Shown: positions 39,579 to 49,764, numbered from the stretch's first letter. The stretch: 64,000 nt of DNA from Roseateles sp. (GCF_019237615.1 NZ_JAFAGT010000085.1:1-64000); one strand, 5' to 3'. Notes: a model not told the origin generated them from the sequence alone. Numbers and translations: made by a program.

Positions 39579-40531
39579 GCAGCCGGCTGTCCGAGCTCCT
39601 GCTGAAGGCCACCGGCATCCTGCTGATGCTGGCCGCGCTCGGCTTTGCCGTCAGCAAGGCGCCGGACCGCTCGCTGGAGAGCCTCGTGCCGCGCTGGGCG
39701 CCGCCGCCGTCCGACTTCGTCGAGCTGGACGGCCTGCTCGTCCACTACCGCGACCAGGGGCCCAGCAGCGATCCCGTGCCCCTGGTCCTCATGCACGGCA
39801 CCAGCGCCAGCCTGCACACCTGGGAGGGCTGGGCAACCGAGCTCAGCGCCACGCGCCGCGTCATCAGCTTCGACCTGCCCGGCTTCGGCCTGACGGGGCC
39901 GAACGCCGACAACGACTACAGCGACGCCCGCTACGTCGCCTTCGTGCGCCAGTTGCTGGCCCGCCTGGGCGTGGGCCGGGCCATCGTCGGCGGCAACTCT
40001 CTGGGCGGCGAGATCGCCTGGCAGTTGGCCCTGGCCGACCCGGACCGCGTCGCCGGCCTGGTGCTGGTCGACGCAGCCGGTTTCGACTTCGTCCCCGAGT
40101 CGCTGCCGCTGGGCTTCCGGATCGCACGCATCCCGGTGCTGCGCGAGCCCATGCGCTGGCTGCTGCCGCGCCGTGCCATCGAGGTCAGCGTGCTGGACGT
40201 CTACGGCGATCCAGGCAAGGTGAGTGCCGCGCTGGTGGACCGTTACTACGAACTGGCGTTGCGGGAAGGCAACCGCGTCGCGCTGATGCGGCGCATGGAC
40301 CAGCTCGCACCCACCCCCGTCGGGCGCCTGCCCGAGATCAAGGTGCCCACCCTCATCCTCTGGGGCGGCAAGGACAGGCTGATCCCGCTGCGCTGGGGCC
40401 ATGAGTTCGAAAAGGCGATCCCCGGCAGCCGTCTGGTGGTTTTCCCGAACCTGGGCCATGTGCCTCAGGAGGAGGACCCGACTGCTACCCTTGCGGCCTT
40501 GCGCGACTGGCTGCCTCAGGTCGCCCGCTGA
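39575..40531 (+). CDS. Alpha/beta-hydrolase
   Basis: This 318-residue alpha/beta-hydrolase begins at a GTG overlapping the trhO stop (GTGA). An N-terminal hydrophobic helix (LLLKATGILLMLAALGFAV) may anchor it in the membrane. The oxyanion loop is LMHGTSASLHTWEGW, the nucleophile elbow GGNSLGGEIAWQLA, and the acid and base are in LILWGGKDRLIPLRWG and FPNLGHVPQEEDP. The substrate cannot be told; ester hydrolases and haloalkane-type enzymes share this fold. Confidence 0.9.
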   Translation: MSSRLSELLLKATGILLMLAALGFAVSKAPDRSLESLVPRWAPPPSDFVELDGLLVHYRDQGPSSDPVPLVLMHGTSASLHTWEGWATELSATRRVISFDLPGFGLTGPNADNDYSDARYVAFVRQLLARLGVGRAIVGGNSLGGEIAWQLALADPDRVAGLVLVDAAGFDFVPESLPLGFRIARIPVLREPMRWLLPRRAIEVSVLDVYGDPGKVSAALVDRYYELALREGNRVALMRRMDQLAPTPVGRLPEIKVPTLILWGGKDRLIPLRWGHEFEKAIPGSRLVVFPNLGHVPQEEDPTATLAALRDWLPQVAR

Positions 40532-40556
40532 ATCCGTCTCACCCGAGAGGTCCGAC

Positions 40557-41345
40557 ATGAAGAAACCCTCCCTGCTCGCCCTGGCCCTGCTGGCCGCGGC
40601 CGGCCTCGCCCACGCCCAGCCCCCCGACTGGAAGAAGCTGCGCATCGGCGTCGAAGGTGCCTACCCGCCGTTCTCCGAGATCGGCCCGGACGGCAAGCTC
40701 AAGGGCTTCGAGATTGAGCTGGTGCTGGCCTATTGCGCCGAGATGAAGGCCCAATGCACGCTGGTGCAGCAGGACTTCGACGGGCTGATCCCGGCGCTGC
40801 AGTCGCGCAAGGTGGACGCCATCTTCGCCAGCGTCTCCATCACCGAGGAGCGCCAGAAGACCATCGCCTTCTCCAAGCCCTACTACAACACGCCGGCCCG
40901 CCTGGTCGCCAAGGCCGGCGTGAAGCTGGAGCCCACAGCCGCCGGCCTGAAGGGCAAGAAGATCGGCGTGCAGCGCGGCACGACGCACGAGACCTACGCC
41001 GCCAAGACCTTCACGCAGAGCGAGATCGTGCGCTACGGCAGCCAGGACCAGGTCTTCCTGGACCTGAAGAGCGGCCGCATCGACGCGACGCTGATGGATT
41101 CGCCCGCCGCCGACTTCGGCTTCCTCAAGAAGCCCGAGGGCAAGGGCTTCGCATTCGCCGGCCCGCCCATCCTGGACGACAAGATCTTCGGCGTCGGCAC
41201 CGGCGTGGGCATGCGCCGCGCCGACGAGGCCACGCTGGGCAAGAAGTTCAACGCCGCCATCGATGCGCTGCAGGCCAACGGCACGTTCAAGACGCTGGCC
41301 GGCAAGTACTTCGACTACGACATCGCACCTCGCACCAAGCAGTGA
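40557..41345 (+). CDS. Polar amino-acid ABC transporter, periplasmic binding protein (ArgT/HisJ type)
   Basis: This 262-residue secreted binding protein has a signal peptide ending near GLAHAQ-PP (residue 20). The family start is IGVEGAYPPFSEIGPDGKLKG, then FEIELVLAYCAEMKAQC with the cysteine seen in lysine/arginine/histidine-binding proteins. VDAIFASVSITEERQKTIAFS is the domain-crossover signature. Basic amino acids or opines are the likely ligands. It is the first gene of a five-gene transport operon. The ATG at 40557 follows GAGAGG. Confidence 0.94.
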   Translation: MKKPSLLALALLAAAGLAHAQPPDWKKLRIGVEGAYPPFSEIGPDGKLKGFEIELVLAYCAEMKAQCTLVQQDFDGLIPALQSRKVDAIFASVSITEERQKTIAFSKPYYNTPARLVAKAGVKLEPTAAGLKGKKIGVQRGTTHETYAAKTFTQSEIVRYGSQDQVFLDLKSGRIDATLMDSPAADFGFLKKPEGKGFAFAGPPILDDKIFGVGTGVGMRRADEATLGKKFNAAIDALQANGTFKTLAGKYFDYDIAPRTKQ

Positions 41346-41415
41346 CGCGCGACGCCGGCGCCGACGGCGCGCGGCGCTTCCCACAGGGCCGCCCCCGGGC
41401 GCCGACGCTCTCCCC

Positions 41416-42108
41416 ATGTTGTTGCACGGATTTCTCCCAAGCCTGCTCGAAGGCGCCGCGATCACGCTCGCAGTGGCCCTGTCCTCGCTCGCGATCGCGG
41501 CCCTGCTGGGCCTGAGCGGCGCCTTGGCCAAGCTGTCGCGCTCGCGCGTCGCGCGGGGCGTGGCGGCCACCTACACGACGCTGATACGCGGCGTGCCCGA
41601 CCTGGTGCTGATGCTGCTGATCTTCTACGGCGGCCAGGTGGCGGTGAACACCGTCGCGCCCCTGCTGGGCCATGAGGACTACATCGACATCGACCCCTTC
41701 CTCGCGGGCGTGCTGACCATTGGCTTCATCTTCGGCGCCTATCTCACCGAGGCCTTCCGCGGCGCCTTCCTGGCCGTACCGCCAGGCCAGCGCGAGGCCG
41801 GCCTGGCCTACGGCATGAGCCCACGCCAGGTGCTGTGGCGCATCACGCTGCCGCAGATGCTGCGCCACGCGCTGCCGGGCGTCTCCAACAACTGGCTGGT
41901 GCTGCTGAAGAGCACGGCCATCGTGTCCATCATCGGCCTGTCCGACTTGATGACGCGCGGCCAGCAGGCCGCCGGCACCACGCGCGAACCCTTCAGCTTC
42001 TACCTCGCCGTGGCACTGATCTACCTCGTCTTCACGAGCCTGTCCGAGCTCGCCTTCGGCTGGGCGCGGCGCCACCTGGCCATCGGCGTGAAGGAGGGAG
42101 AGCTGTGA
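41416..42108 (+). CDS. Amino-acid ABC transporter permease (HisQ type)
   Basis: This 230-residue inner-membrane permease has about five transmembrane helices. It carries the amino-acid permease signature TLIRGVPDLVLMLLIFYGGQ and the EAA-type loop QREAGLAYGMSPRQVLWRI, followed by TLPQMLRHALPGVSNNWL. It pairs with the next gene, whose GTG overlaps its stop by four bases, to form a heterodimeric channel. Confidence 0.94.
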   Translation: MLLHGFLPSLLEGAAITLAVALSSLAIAALLGLSGALAKLSRSRVARGVAATYTTLIRGVPDLVLMLLIFYGGQVAVNTVAPLLGHEDYIDIDPFLAGVLTIGFIFGAYLTEAFRGAFLAVPPGQREAGLAYGMSPRQVLWRITLPQMLRHALPGVSNNWLVLLKSTAIVSIIGLSDLMTRGQQAAGTTREPFSFYLAVALIYLVFTSLSELAFGWARRHLAIGVKEGEL

Positions 42109-42791
42109 ACTTCGAGGCCATAGGCGAGAACTTCCCGCTCTACCTGTCGGGCCTGGGCATCACGCTGAAGCTGCTGTCGCTGTCGCTTGCATGCGGCCTG
42201 CTGCTGGCCCTGCCTCTGGCCGTCGTGCGCACCGTGTCCAAGGGCTGGGCCTCGCGGCTGGTCTGGGTCTACACCTATGCCTTCCGCGGCACACCCATGC
42301 TGGTGCAACTCTTCCTCTGCTACTACGGCCTGGCGCAGTTCGACGCGGTGCGCGACAGCTGGGCCTGGCCCTGGCTGTCGTCGGCGTCGTTCTGCGCGTG
42401 GCTGACATTCACGCTGAACACGGCGGCCTACACGACCGAGATCATTGCCGGCAGCATCCGCGCGCTGCCGGCCGGCGAGATCGAGGCCGCCAAGGCGCTC
42501 GGCATGGGCCGCGGCCTGATGCTGCGCCGCATCGTGCTGCCCGCCGCCCTGCGCCGTGCGCTGCCGGCCTACGGCAACGAGGCCATCTTCATGCTGCACG
42601 GCACCGCCCTGGCCAGCGTCGTCACGCTGCTGGACGTGACCGGCGCCGCCCGCGCCGTCAACGCCAAGTACTACCTCCCCTTCGAAGCCTTCATCACGGC
42701 CGGCGCCTTCTACTTCGTGCTGACGCTGGGCCTGGTCGGACTGTTCCGCTGGGCCGAGGCGCGCTGGCTCAAACCCATGATGAACCGCTGA
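42105..42791 (+). CDS. Amino-acid ABC transporter permease (HisM type)
   Basis: This 228-residue second permease starts at a GTG (protein start MNFEAIGENFPLYLSGLGIT) overlapping the HisQ-like stop. It has about five membrane helices, TYAFRGTPMLVQLFLCYYGL, and the EAA loop GEIEAAKALGMGRGLMLRRI followed by VLPAALRRALPAYGNEAIF. The track's N-terminal extension is shadow of the previous gene. Confidence 0.94.
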   Translation: MNFEAIGENFPLYLSGLGITLKLLSLSLACGLLLALPLAVVRTVSKGWASRLVWVYTYAFRGTPMLVQLFLCYYGLAQFDAVRDSWAWPWLSSASFCAWLTFTLNTAAYTTEIIAGSIRALPAGEIEAAKALGMGRGLMLRRIVLPAALRRALPAYGNEAIFMLHGTALASVVTLLDVTGAARAVNAKYYLPFEAFITAGAFYFVLTLGLVGLFRWAEARWLKPMMNR

Positions 42792-42802
42792 AGCCCATCG
42801 CC

Positions 42803-43924
42803 ATGCAAGTCGTCCGACACCCCCTGCTCCCCCCCGCCCCCGGCACCCAGCGCGAGCTGGTCTCGCTGCACTACGGCCAGCCGGGCGGTTCCGCGGGCAA
42901 GGCCTACATCCAGGCCTCGCTACACGCCGACGAGTTGCCCGGCATGCTGGTCGCCTACCACCTGAGACAGCAGCTCGATGCGCTGGACGCGGCCGGCCAG
43001 ATCTCTGGCGAGATCGTGCTGGTGCCCATGGCCAACCCCATCGGCCTGGCCCAGCATCTGCTGCACCTGCACCTGGGCCGCTTCGAGCAGACCACGGGCG
43101 AGAACTTCAACCGCCACTACCCGGACCAGGTGGCCGCCGTGGCCGCCGCGGTGGCCTCGGAGCTGGGTGGCGACGCGGCCGCCAACGTCACCACGCTGCG
43201 GCGCGCGCTGAAGGCCGCCGTCACCGCCGCGCCGGTGGAGACCGAGTTGCAGTCGCTGCGCCGTACGCTGCTGGGCCTGTCCTGCGACGCCGACATCGTG
43301 CTGGACCTGCACTGCGACGCCCAGGCCGTGATGCACCTCTACACCGAGACGCCCTGCTGGCCCGACTGCGAGCCGCTGGCGCGCTTCCTCGGTGCCCGCG
43401 TATCGCTGCTGGCCCAGGATTCGGGCGACAACCCCTTCGACGAAGCCTGCTCGCAGGTATGGTGGAAATGGGCCCGGCAGTTCGGCGACAAGCACCCCAT
43501 CCCGCAAGCCTGCATGTCGGTCACCGTGGAGCTGCGCGGCGCCGCCGACGTGACGCATGAACTGGCTGCAAGGGACGCCGCCAACATCATTGACTTCCTG
43601 CGCTGGCGCGGCCTGCTCAAGGGCGACAGGCCGGCCCTGCCCGCGCCTCAGGGCGACGCCCGCCCGCTGGCCGGCAGCATGCCCATCCACGCGCCCAAGC
43701 CCGGCGTGCTGACCTTCCTGAAGGACGTCGGCGCCGAGGTCAAGGCCGGGGAGGTGCTGGCCCACGTGATCGACCCAGTCACGGCGGAGGTGACGGAGCT
43801 GAAGAGCCCCGTCGATGGACTGCTGTTCGCGCGCGACTTCCTCCGCTTCGCGTTCGCCGGCATGCGCGTCGCCAAGGTCGCAGGCCACGAGGCCAAGCGC
43901 ACCGGCAAGCTGCTCGGCGCATGA
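42803..43924 (+). CDS. Succinylglutamate desuccinylase/aspartoacylase-family zinc hydrolase
   Basis: This 373-residue M14-like deacylase has zinc ligands in SLHADELPGMLVAYHL (His and Glu) and VLDLHCDAQAVMHL (His), and substrate-binding ENFNRHYPD. A C-terminal barrel (HAPKPGVLTFLKDVGAEVKAGE) resembles biotinyl/lipoyl domains, as in AstE-like relatives. It lies between the permease and ATPase genes of the amino-acid ABC operon. This suggests the imported compound is an N-acyl amino acid cleaved after entry. That role is inference. Confidence 0.9.
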   Translation: MQVVRHPLLPPAPGTQRELVSLHYGQPGGSAGKAYIQASLHADELPGMLVAYHLRQQLDALDAAGQISGEIVLVPMANPIGLAQHLLHLHLGRFEQTTGENFNRHYPDQVAAVAAAVASELGGDAAANVTTLRRALKAAVTAAPVETELQSLRRTLLGLSCDADIVLDLHCDAQAVMHLYTETPCWPDCEPLARFLGARVSLLAQDSGDNPFDEACSQVWWKWARQFGDKHPIPQACMSVTVELRGAADVTHELAARDAANIIDFLRWRGLLKGDRPALPAPQGDARPLAGSMPIHAPKPGVLTFLKDVGAEVKAGEVLAHVIDPVTAEVTELKSPVDGLLFARDFLRFAFAGMRVAKVAGHEAKRTGKLLGA

Positions 43925-43942
43925 CGAAGCCCCTCACCCCGC

Positions 43943-43982
43943 CCGGCCCCGCTGAGCGCGGGCCTCGTCTGCGCGGGGCCGG
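43943..43982. repeat. GC-rich hairpin between deacylase and ATPase genes
   Basis: CCGGCCCCGC and GCGGGGCCGG form perfect 10-base arms with a 20-base loop in the only sizeable gap (100 bases) of the transporter operon. No T-run follows. It may tune expression of the ATPase relative to upstream genes. Confidence 0.5.
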
Positions 43983-44024
43983 CTTGGGAGCGGCCCGACG
44001 CGCGGCCCGCAAAGAAGAACTGAC

Positions 44025-44792
<768 letters not shown>

Positions 44793-44796
44793 CGCC

Positions 44797-45153
44797 GTGC
44801 ACAAGCTGGCGTGGCGGGCGCTGGCGCTGCTGAGCCTCGCGCTGGCGCTGCTCGGCGTGGTGCTGCCGGTGCTGCCGACAGTGCCCTTCCTGCTGCTGGC
44901 CGCCTGGGCCGCCGGCAAGGGCTGGCCGGCGCTGGAGGCCTGGTTGCTCGGGCATCCGCGCTTCGGCCCCAGCATCCGCGACTGGCGGGAGCGCGGCGCC
45001 GTACCGCGCCGGGCCAAGTGGCTGGCCAGCCTGATGATGACTGCCAGCGCCGTCGCGATGGCGTTGTCGCCGCTGCACCTGGCGGCCAAGATAGGTGCAC
45101 CGGCGTTGATGCTGGCCGTCGCGGCCTGGCTCTGGTGCCGGCCGGAGCGCTAG
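44797..45153 (+). CDS. DUF454 (YbaN-like) inner-membrane protein
   Basis: This 118-residue protein starts at a GTG four bases after the ATPase gene. Three hydrophobic segments and the DUF454 pattern GVVLPVLPTVPFLLLAAWAA followed by HPRFGPSIRDWRERGAVPRRAKW identify the family. Its function is unknown. Confidence 0.9.
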   Translation: MHKLAWRALALLSLALALLGVVLPVLPTVPFLLLAAWAAGKGWPALEAWLLGHPRFGPSIRDWRERGAVPRRAKWLASLMMTASAVAMALSPLHLAAKIGAPALMLAVAAWLWCRPER

Positions 45154-45214
45154 GCACGCACCGCCTCGGCGAGCAGCCCTAGACTGGCCCGGCTACACAC
45201 TTCGGGAAACGCAC

Positions 45215-45994
45215 ATGACGAAGGAACGCGGGATCGCGCTGGTCACCGGCGGTGGTACGGGCGTCGGCGCCGCCACCGCACTGCTGCTGGCCCGCAGGGG
45301 CTACGACCTGCTCGTCAACTACTCGCGCAGCGCCGATGAGGCCGAAGCCAGCGCCGCGGCCTGCCGCAACGCGGGGGCCGACGTGCTGGTGATGCGCGGC
45401 GACGTCTCGCAGGACGCCGACTGCCGCGCCCTCGCGCAGGCCGCCATGGATCGCTGGGGTCGTCTGGATGCCCTCGTCAACAACGCCGGCATCTCGGTCT
45501 TCGGCAAGGCGGCCGAGTGGGACGCGCTGGACGCCGAGACTTTCCAGCACATCCTGGGCGTCAATGCGCTGGGCAGCTTCCAGATGGTGCGGGCCTGCGT
45601 GGCGCATCTGAAGGCCACCGAGGGCTGCATCGTCAACGTGTCCTCCGTGGCCGGTGCCTTGGGCGTGGGATCGTCCATGCCCTACATCGCCTCCAAGGGC
45701 GCCATCAACGCGATGACGCTGCACCTGGCCCGCACCCTGGCGCCGGCCGTGCGCGTGAACGCGGTGTGCCCGGGTCTCGTCACCACGCGCTGGTTCGTGC
45801 AGGGCGTTGGGCAGGAGGGCTACGAGAAAGGTCTCAAGGCCTACGAGGCCGGCGTGCCGCTGCAGCGCGCCTGCTCGCCCGAGGACGTCGCCGAAGCCAT
45901 CGTCTGGCTGGTCGACGGCGCCAGGACGGTGACGGGCGAACTGCTGCTGCTGGACAGCGGCATGCACCTGGCGGGCGTGCAGCCGCCGCGGTGA
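45215..45994 (+). CDS. Short-chain dehydrogenase/reductase
   Basis: This 259-residue classical SDR has the cofactor loop VTGGGTGVGAATALLLARRG and NNAGISVFGK. The catalytic triad comes from NVSSVAGALG (Ser) and YIASKGAINAM (Tyr and Lys). The end VTGELLLLDSGMHLAG is typical of 3-oxoacyl-ACP reductase-like members. An arginine-containing Rossmann loop (NYSRSADEAE) suggests NADPH. The substrate is unknown. Confidence 0.9.
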   Translation: MTKERGIALVTGGGTGVGAATALLLARRGYDLLVNYSRSADEAEASAAACRNAGADVLVMRGDVSQDADCRALAQAAMDRWGRLDALVNNAGISVFGKAAEWDALDAETFQHILGVNALGSFQMVRACVAHLKATEGCIVNVSSVAGALGVGSSMPYIASKGAINAMTLHLARTLAPAVRVNAVCPGLVTTRWFVQGVGQEGYEKGLKAYEAGVPLQRACSPEDVAEAIVWLVDGARTVTGELLLLDSGMHLAGVQPPR

Positions 45995-46016
45995 TGCGGC
46001 GGGAGCGGCGCCAGGG

Positions 46017-48068
46017 TCAGGCCGGCAGCAGCCCGCGGTCCTTCAGCATGGGCTCGACGACCGGGTCGCGGCCGCGGAAGGCGCGGAAGGCCTCACCGGG
46101 CTCGACGCTGTTGCCGGCCGACAGGATGCAGTCGCGCAGCCGCGCAGCCACGGCCGGGTCGAAGACGTTGCCGGCCTCGACGAAGGCGTCGAAGGCGTCG
46201 CAATCCAGCACCTCGGCCCACAGGTAGACGTAGTAGCCGGCCGCATAGCCGGCGCTGCTGAACAGGTGCTGGAAATGGGTGAGCCTGTGGTTCATGCCCA
46301 CCTCGGCCGGCAGCTGCCACTTGGCCAGCGTGTCACGCTCGAAGGCGACCACGTCGGCCGGTGCCGCCGGCAGTGCATGGGCCGCCATATCGACGATGGC
46401 GCTGGCCGTGTAGCGCAGCGTCTCGTAGCCCTGGCCGAACTGGCGCGCGGCCTGAAGCTTGGCCAGCAGCGCATCGGGCAGCGGCGCGTCCGTCTGCCAG
46501 TGGCGCGCGAACTGCTTCAGCACCTGGGGCTCGGCCATCCAATGCTCGTACAGCTGCGACGGCAGTTCGACGAAGTCGCGCAGCACCTGGGTACCGGCCA
46601 GGCGCTCGTACTCGACGCTGGACAGCAGGCCGTGCAGGCCATGGCCGAACTCGTGGAACAGCGTGCGCACGTCGTCGAAGCTGAGCAGCGTCGGCTCGCC
46701 GGCGGCGCCTCGTGCGAAGTTGTTGTTGTTCAGAATGACGGGCGTGGCTCCCAGCGCGCGGCTCTGGTTGCGCAGCGCGTTCATCCACGCGCCGCTGCGC
46801 TTGGTGGGACGGGCGAAGTTGTCCTGCATGAACAGGCCGCGCAGCGCGCCGTCGGCATCGCAGACTTCGTAGGCGCGCACGTCGGCGTGGTAGCCGGCAA
46901 TGTCGGGCCGGGCCTTGAACCTCAGGCCGAACAGGCGGCCGGCGCAGTCGAACATCGCGGCCACCATGCGGTCCAGCGCGAAATACGGCTTGACCTCGGC
47001 CTCGTCCAGCTCGAAGCGGGCGCGCCTGGCTTGCTCGGCAAAGAAGCGCCAGTCCCAGGGCTCCAGTGCATGTGTGGCGCCGGCCGCGGCCATCGCGCCC
47101 TGCACGGCCTCGCGCTCGCGGGCCTGCGCACTCACGGCGGGATGCCAGACGCGCTCCAGCAGGCCCATGACGGCGCCCTGGCTGCGCGCCATCGTGTCCT
47201 CCAGCGCGTAGTCGGCATAGCAGGCATGGCCGTGCAGCCGGGCCTGCTCGGCGCGCAGTTCCAGGATCTCGCGGCAGATCTCGCGGTTGTCGGTCCCACC
47301 GGTGGCATCGCCCCGGCCCACCCAGGCGCGCCAGGCCTGCTCGCGCAGGTCGCGCCGGGCGCTGAAGGACAGGAACGGCACGATCAACGAGCGCGACAGC
47401 GTGATGACGTGGACGCCCCCGCCATCCAGCTCACCCAGGCCACGGTCCACGGCCGCCTGTCGGGCGGCGGCGCGCACGAAGCCGGGCAGCCCGGCCAGCT
47501 CGTCCTCGGTCGTCAGCCGCAGCTGGTAGTCGCTCTCGGACGCCAGCACGTTCTGGGCGAAACGCGTGTTGAGCTCCGCCAGGCGTGCCATGACGGCGGC
47601 ATAGCGCGCCCGGGCCTCGGGTGCGAGACGGGCGCCGGCGCGCAGAAAGTCCAGGTGCACCCGCTCCAGCAACCGGCGCTGCTCGGACGTGAGTCCCAGG
47701 CGCTCGCGCTGCTCGAACAGCGCATCGACGCGCGCAAACAGGCCCTGGTGCATGTAGACGGCGCTGCCATGCTCGGCAAGCGGCGCGGCCAGCGCGCGCT
47801 GCTGGGCCTGCAGCTCGGGCGAGGTGGCTGAAGCGGCCAGCGTGTAGAAGAGATGCTCCAGCCGGGTCAGCAGCCGGCCGCTGGCGTCGAAAGCGGCAAG
47901 GGTGTTGGCAAAGCTCGGGGGCTCGGCCTGCGTGGCGATCGCGTCGATCTCGGCGCGGTGCGCGGCGAGGGCGGCGTCGAAGGCCGGCTGGAAATGCGCC
48001 GGGGCGATGTCGGCAAAGGGTGGCAGGCCATGCGGGCCGGCCCAGTCCTGCAGCAGCGGGTTGCTCAT
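46017..48068 (-). CDS. prlC: Oligopeptidase A (M3 family metallopeptidase)
   Basis: This 683-residue cytoplasmic zinc peptidase degrades signal peptides and other short peptides. The zinc motif HEFGHGLHGLLSSVEY is followed by the third-ligand region FVELPSQLYEHW. It starts MSNPLLQDWAGPHGLPPFADI, as in beta-proteobacterial PrlC. The length agrees with the family (about 680). It is convergent with the SDR gene. Confidence 0.94.
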   Translation of the reverse strand: MSNPLLQDWAGPHGLPPFADIAPAHFQPAFDAALAAHRAEIDAIATQAEPPSFANTLAAFDASGRLLTRLEHLFYTLAASATSPELQAQQRALAAPLAEHGSAVYMHQGLFARVDALFEQRERLGLTSEQRRLLERVHLDFLRAGARLAPEARARYAAVMARLAELNTRFAQNVLASESDYQLRLTTEDELAGLPGFVRAAARQAAVDRGLGELDGGGVHVITLSRSLIVPFLSFSARRDLREQAWRAWVGRGDATGGTDNREICREILELRAEQARLHGHACYADYALEDTMARSQGAVMGLLERVWHPAVSAQAREREAVQGAMAAAGATHALEPWDWRFFAEQARRARFELDEAEVKPYFALDRMVAAMFDCAGRLFGLRFKARPDIAGYHADVRAYEVCDADGALRGLFMQDNFARPTKRSGAWMNALRNQSRALGATPVILNNNNFARGAAGEPTLLSFDDVRTLFHEFGHGLHGLLSSVEYERLAGTQVLRDFVELPSQLYEHWMAEPQVLKQFARHWQTDAPLPDALLAKLQAARQFGQGYETLRYTASAIVDMAAHALPAAPADVVAFERDTLAKWQLPAEVGMNHRLTHFQHLFSSAGYAAGYYVYLWAEVLDCDAFDAFVEAGNVFDPAVAARLRDCILSAGNSVEPGEAFRAFRGRDPVVEPMLKDRGLLPA

Positions 48069-48166
48069 GCGGGGCCTCTCGGTGGAGATCCGGGGGGAGA
48101 AACAAGAAAGAAGGGCCGCGTCCTGGCGGAGGCGGCCCGTCGTCGGTCGTCAGCGTGCGTCGCGGA

Positions 48167-48835
48167 TCACTTGCCTGCGGCAGCGGCGGCCCGTTCCTTG
48201 CGAACGGCCTTCTCGTCGTTCTCGTCGTAGGGCTTGTTCTGGCACTCGGCCTTCCACTTGTCGTTGGCGTCGAAGTGCTTCTCGGTACGGTCCTCGATGG
48301 CCTTGAACTGCGCTTCCAGCGCCTCGACCTTCTCGCCGAAGGCCTTGCGCTTGACACCCTGCTCGGCGTCGGCGGACTTCACGGCGTCGACCATCGGGCC
48401 GAAGGCTGCAGCGCGCGCCTGGTAGGCCTCGTTGCGGGCCTTCAGGTCTTCCTTGGAGAGCTTGGGCGCCTCCGCGGCCAGCGCCTCGTGGGCCTTCAGG
48501 ATGGCCTCGCGTTCCGCCTTCACGTCGCTGACCTGCTTGCCCAGCGCGGCCTCACCAGCCTCGAGGGTGGCCTTCTCGGCCTTGAGTTTCTCGGCGCCGG
48601 CCTTGTAGGAGTTCTGCTCGGCCTTGATGGCCTCGGCCTCCTTGCTGTTGCTGTCCTGCTGGTCGATGCAAGCGCGCAGTTCGTCGCGCGTCAACAGCTT
48701 GACCTTGGGTTTCTCCACGACCGGGTTGCTGACCTTGTTGTTCTTCGGGTCGACCTTGGCCTTGGTGTTGGTGGTGATCTGTGCCTGGGCGGAGACGGCA
48801 ATGACCAGGGCCAGCGGGAGAAGGGTGCGTTTCAT
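48167..48835 (-). CDS. Exported coiled-coil protein of unknown function
   Basis: This 222-residue protein has a clean signal peptide (MKRTLLPLALVIAVSAQAQ) and a long Ala/Glu/Lys-rich helical region from about residue 50 to 190. Two cysteines remain in the mature part (RACIDQQ and AECQNK), which could form a disulfide. No known domain is recognised. It is monocistronic, between prlC and the divergent yaeQ. Confidence 0.8.
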   Translation of the reverse strand: MKRTLLPLALVIAVSAQAQITTNTKAKVDPKNNKVSNPVVEKPKVKLLTRDELRACIDQQDSNSKEAEAIKAEQNSYKAGAEKLKAEKATLEAGEAALGKQVSDVKAEREAILKAHEALAAEAPKLSKEDLKARNEAYQARAAAFGPMVDAVKSADAEQGVKRKAFGEKVEALEAQFKAIEDRTEKHFDANDKWKAECQNKPYDENDEKAVRKERAAAAAGK

Positions 48836-48940
48836 GGCGAGAGCGCAACACGGGGTTGCGAAGGTTCAGAACGGGAGGCGGAATGATGCCACGAGGCTTC
48901 GCCCCGATAATCGGCGGCTGCTCTTGGTCACCTCCTCCCC

Positions 48941-49501
48941 ATGGCGCTCAAAGCCACCATCCACAAAGCCCAGCTCCAGATCGCCGACATGGACCGCCAT
49001 GTCTATGGCGACCATGCCCTCACCATCGCCCGCCACCCGAGCGAGACCGACGAGCGCATGATGATCCGCGTGCTTGCCTATGCGCTGAACGTGCCGGCCG
49101 ACGACTTGCGTGGCCGTCTGGAATTCAGCAAGGGCCTGTCCGACGTGGATGAGCCCGAGCTCTGGCAGCTCGACCTGACCGGCGACGTCGTGCACTGGGT
49201 CGACCTCGGCCAGCCCGACGAGCGCCGCCTGATGAAGGCCCATGGCCGCAGCGAGCGCGTCAGCGTCTACAGCTATGCGTCCAGCACGGACGTCTGGTGG
49301 CGCGGCCTGGAGGGCAAGCTCACGCGCGCGCCCAAGCTGGCCGTCTGGCAGATTCCGGCCGAGCAGTCGCAGGCACTGGCCGCACTGGCCGAACGCAGCA
49401 TGCAGCTGCAGATCAGCATCCAGGACGGCAGCATCTATGTGTCGACCGTGAACGCGTCGGTCGAGATCCATCCCGTCGCACTCAAGGCGGCCACCGCATG
49501 A
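48941..49501 (+). CDS. yaeQ: YaeQ family protein
   Basis: This 186-residue protein of the YaeQ (DUF1512) family, a PD-(D/E)XK-like fold of unclear function, starts MALKATIHKAQLQIADMDR. It contains the conserved ARHPSETDERMMIRVLAYAL, FSKGLSDVDEPELW and VYSYASSTDVWW. The acidic and lysine residues expected of the nuclease-like site can be seen, but activity is not established for the family. Its stop overlaps the next gene by four bases. Confidence 0.93.
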   Translation: MALKATIHKAQLQIADMDRHVYGDHALTIARHPSETDERMMIRVLAYALNVPADDLRGRLEFSKGLSDVDEPELWQLDLTGDVVHWVDLGQPDERRLMKAHGRSERVSVYSYASSTDVWWRGLEGKLTRAPKLAVWQIPAEQSQALAALAERSMQLQISIQDGSIYVSTVNASVEIHPVALKAATA

Positions 49502-49764
49502 CGCCCCTGCACGAACCCGAGCACCAGCGCTTCACGTTGCCGACGACGCCGGCCAGCGTGCTCGACTACCAACTCAGCGGCGACCGCGTCGTCTTCACCC
49601 ACACCGGCGTGCCTTCGGCCTACCGCGGCCAGGGCCTCGCGGCCAGGCTCGTCGAGGCCGGCCTGCAATGGGCCCGGGCCCAGGGCCTGAAGGTCGTGCC
49701 GGCCTGCAGCTACGTCCACCTCCACATCCAGCGCCACCCCGAGTGGCAGAACCTCGTCGCCTAA
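49498..49764 (+). CDS. Small GNAT-family N-acetyltransferase (YjdJ-like)
   Basis: This 88-residue minimal GNAT domain has the acetyl-CoA motif VPSAYRGQGLAARLVEAGL and the following VVPACSYVHLHIQRHPEW. Proteins of this size (COG2388) acetylate unknown targets. It is coupled to yaeQ by ATGA and lies 18 bases before argG. Confidence 0.9.
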   Translation: MTPLHEPEHQRFTLPTTPASVLDYQLSGDRVVFTHTGVPSAYRGQGLAARLVEAGLQWARAQGLKVVPACSYVHLHIQRHPEWQNLVA

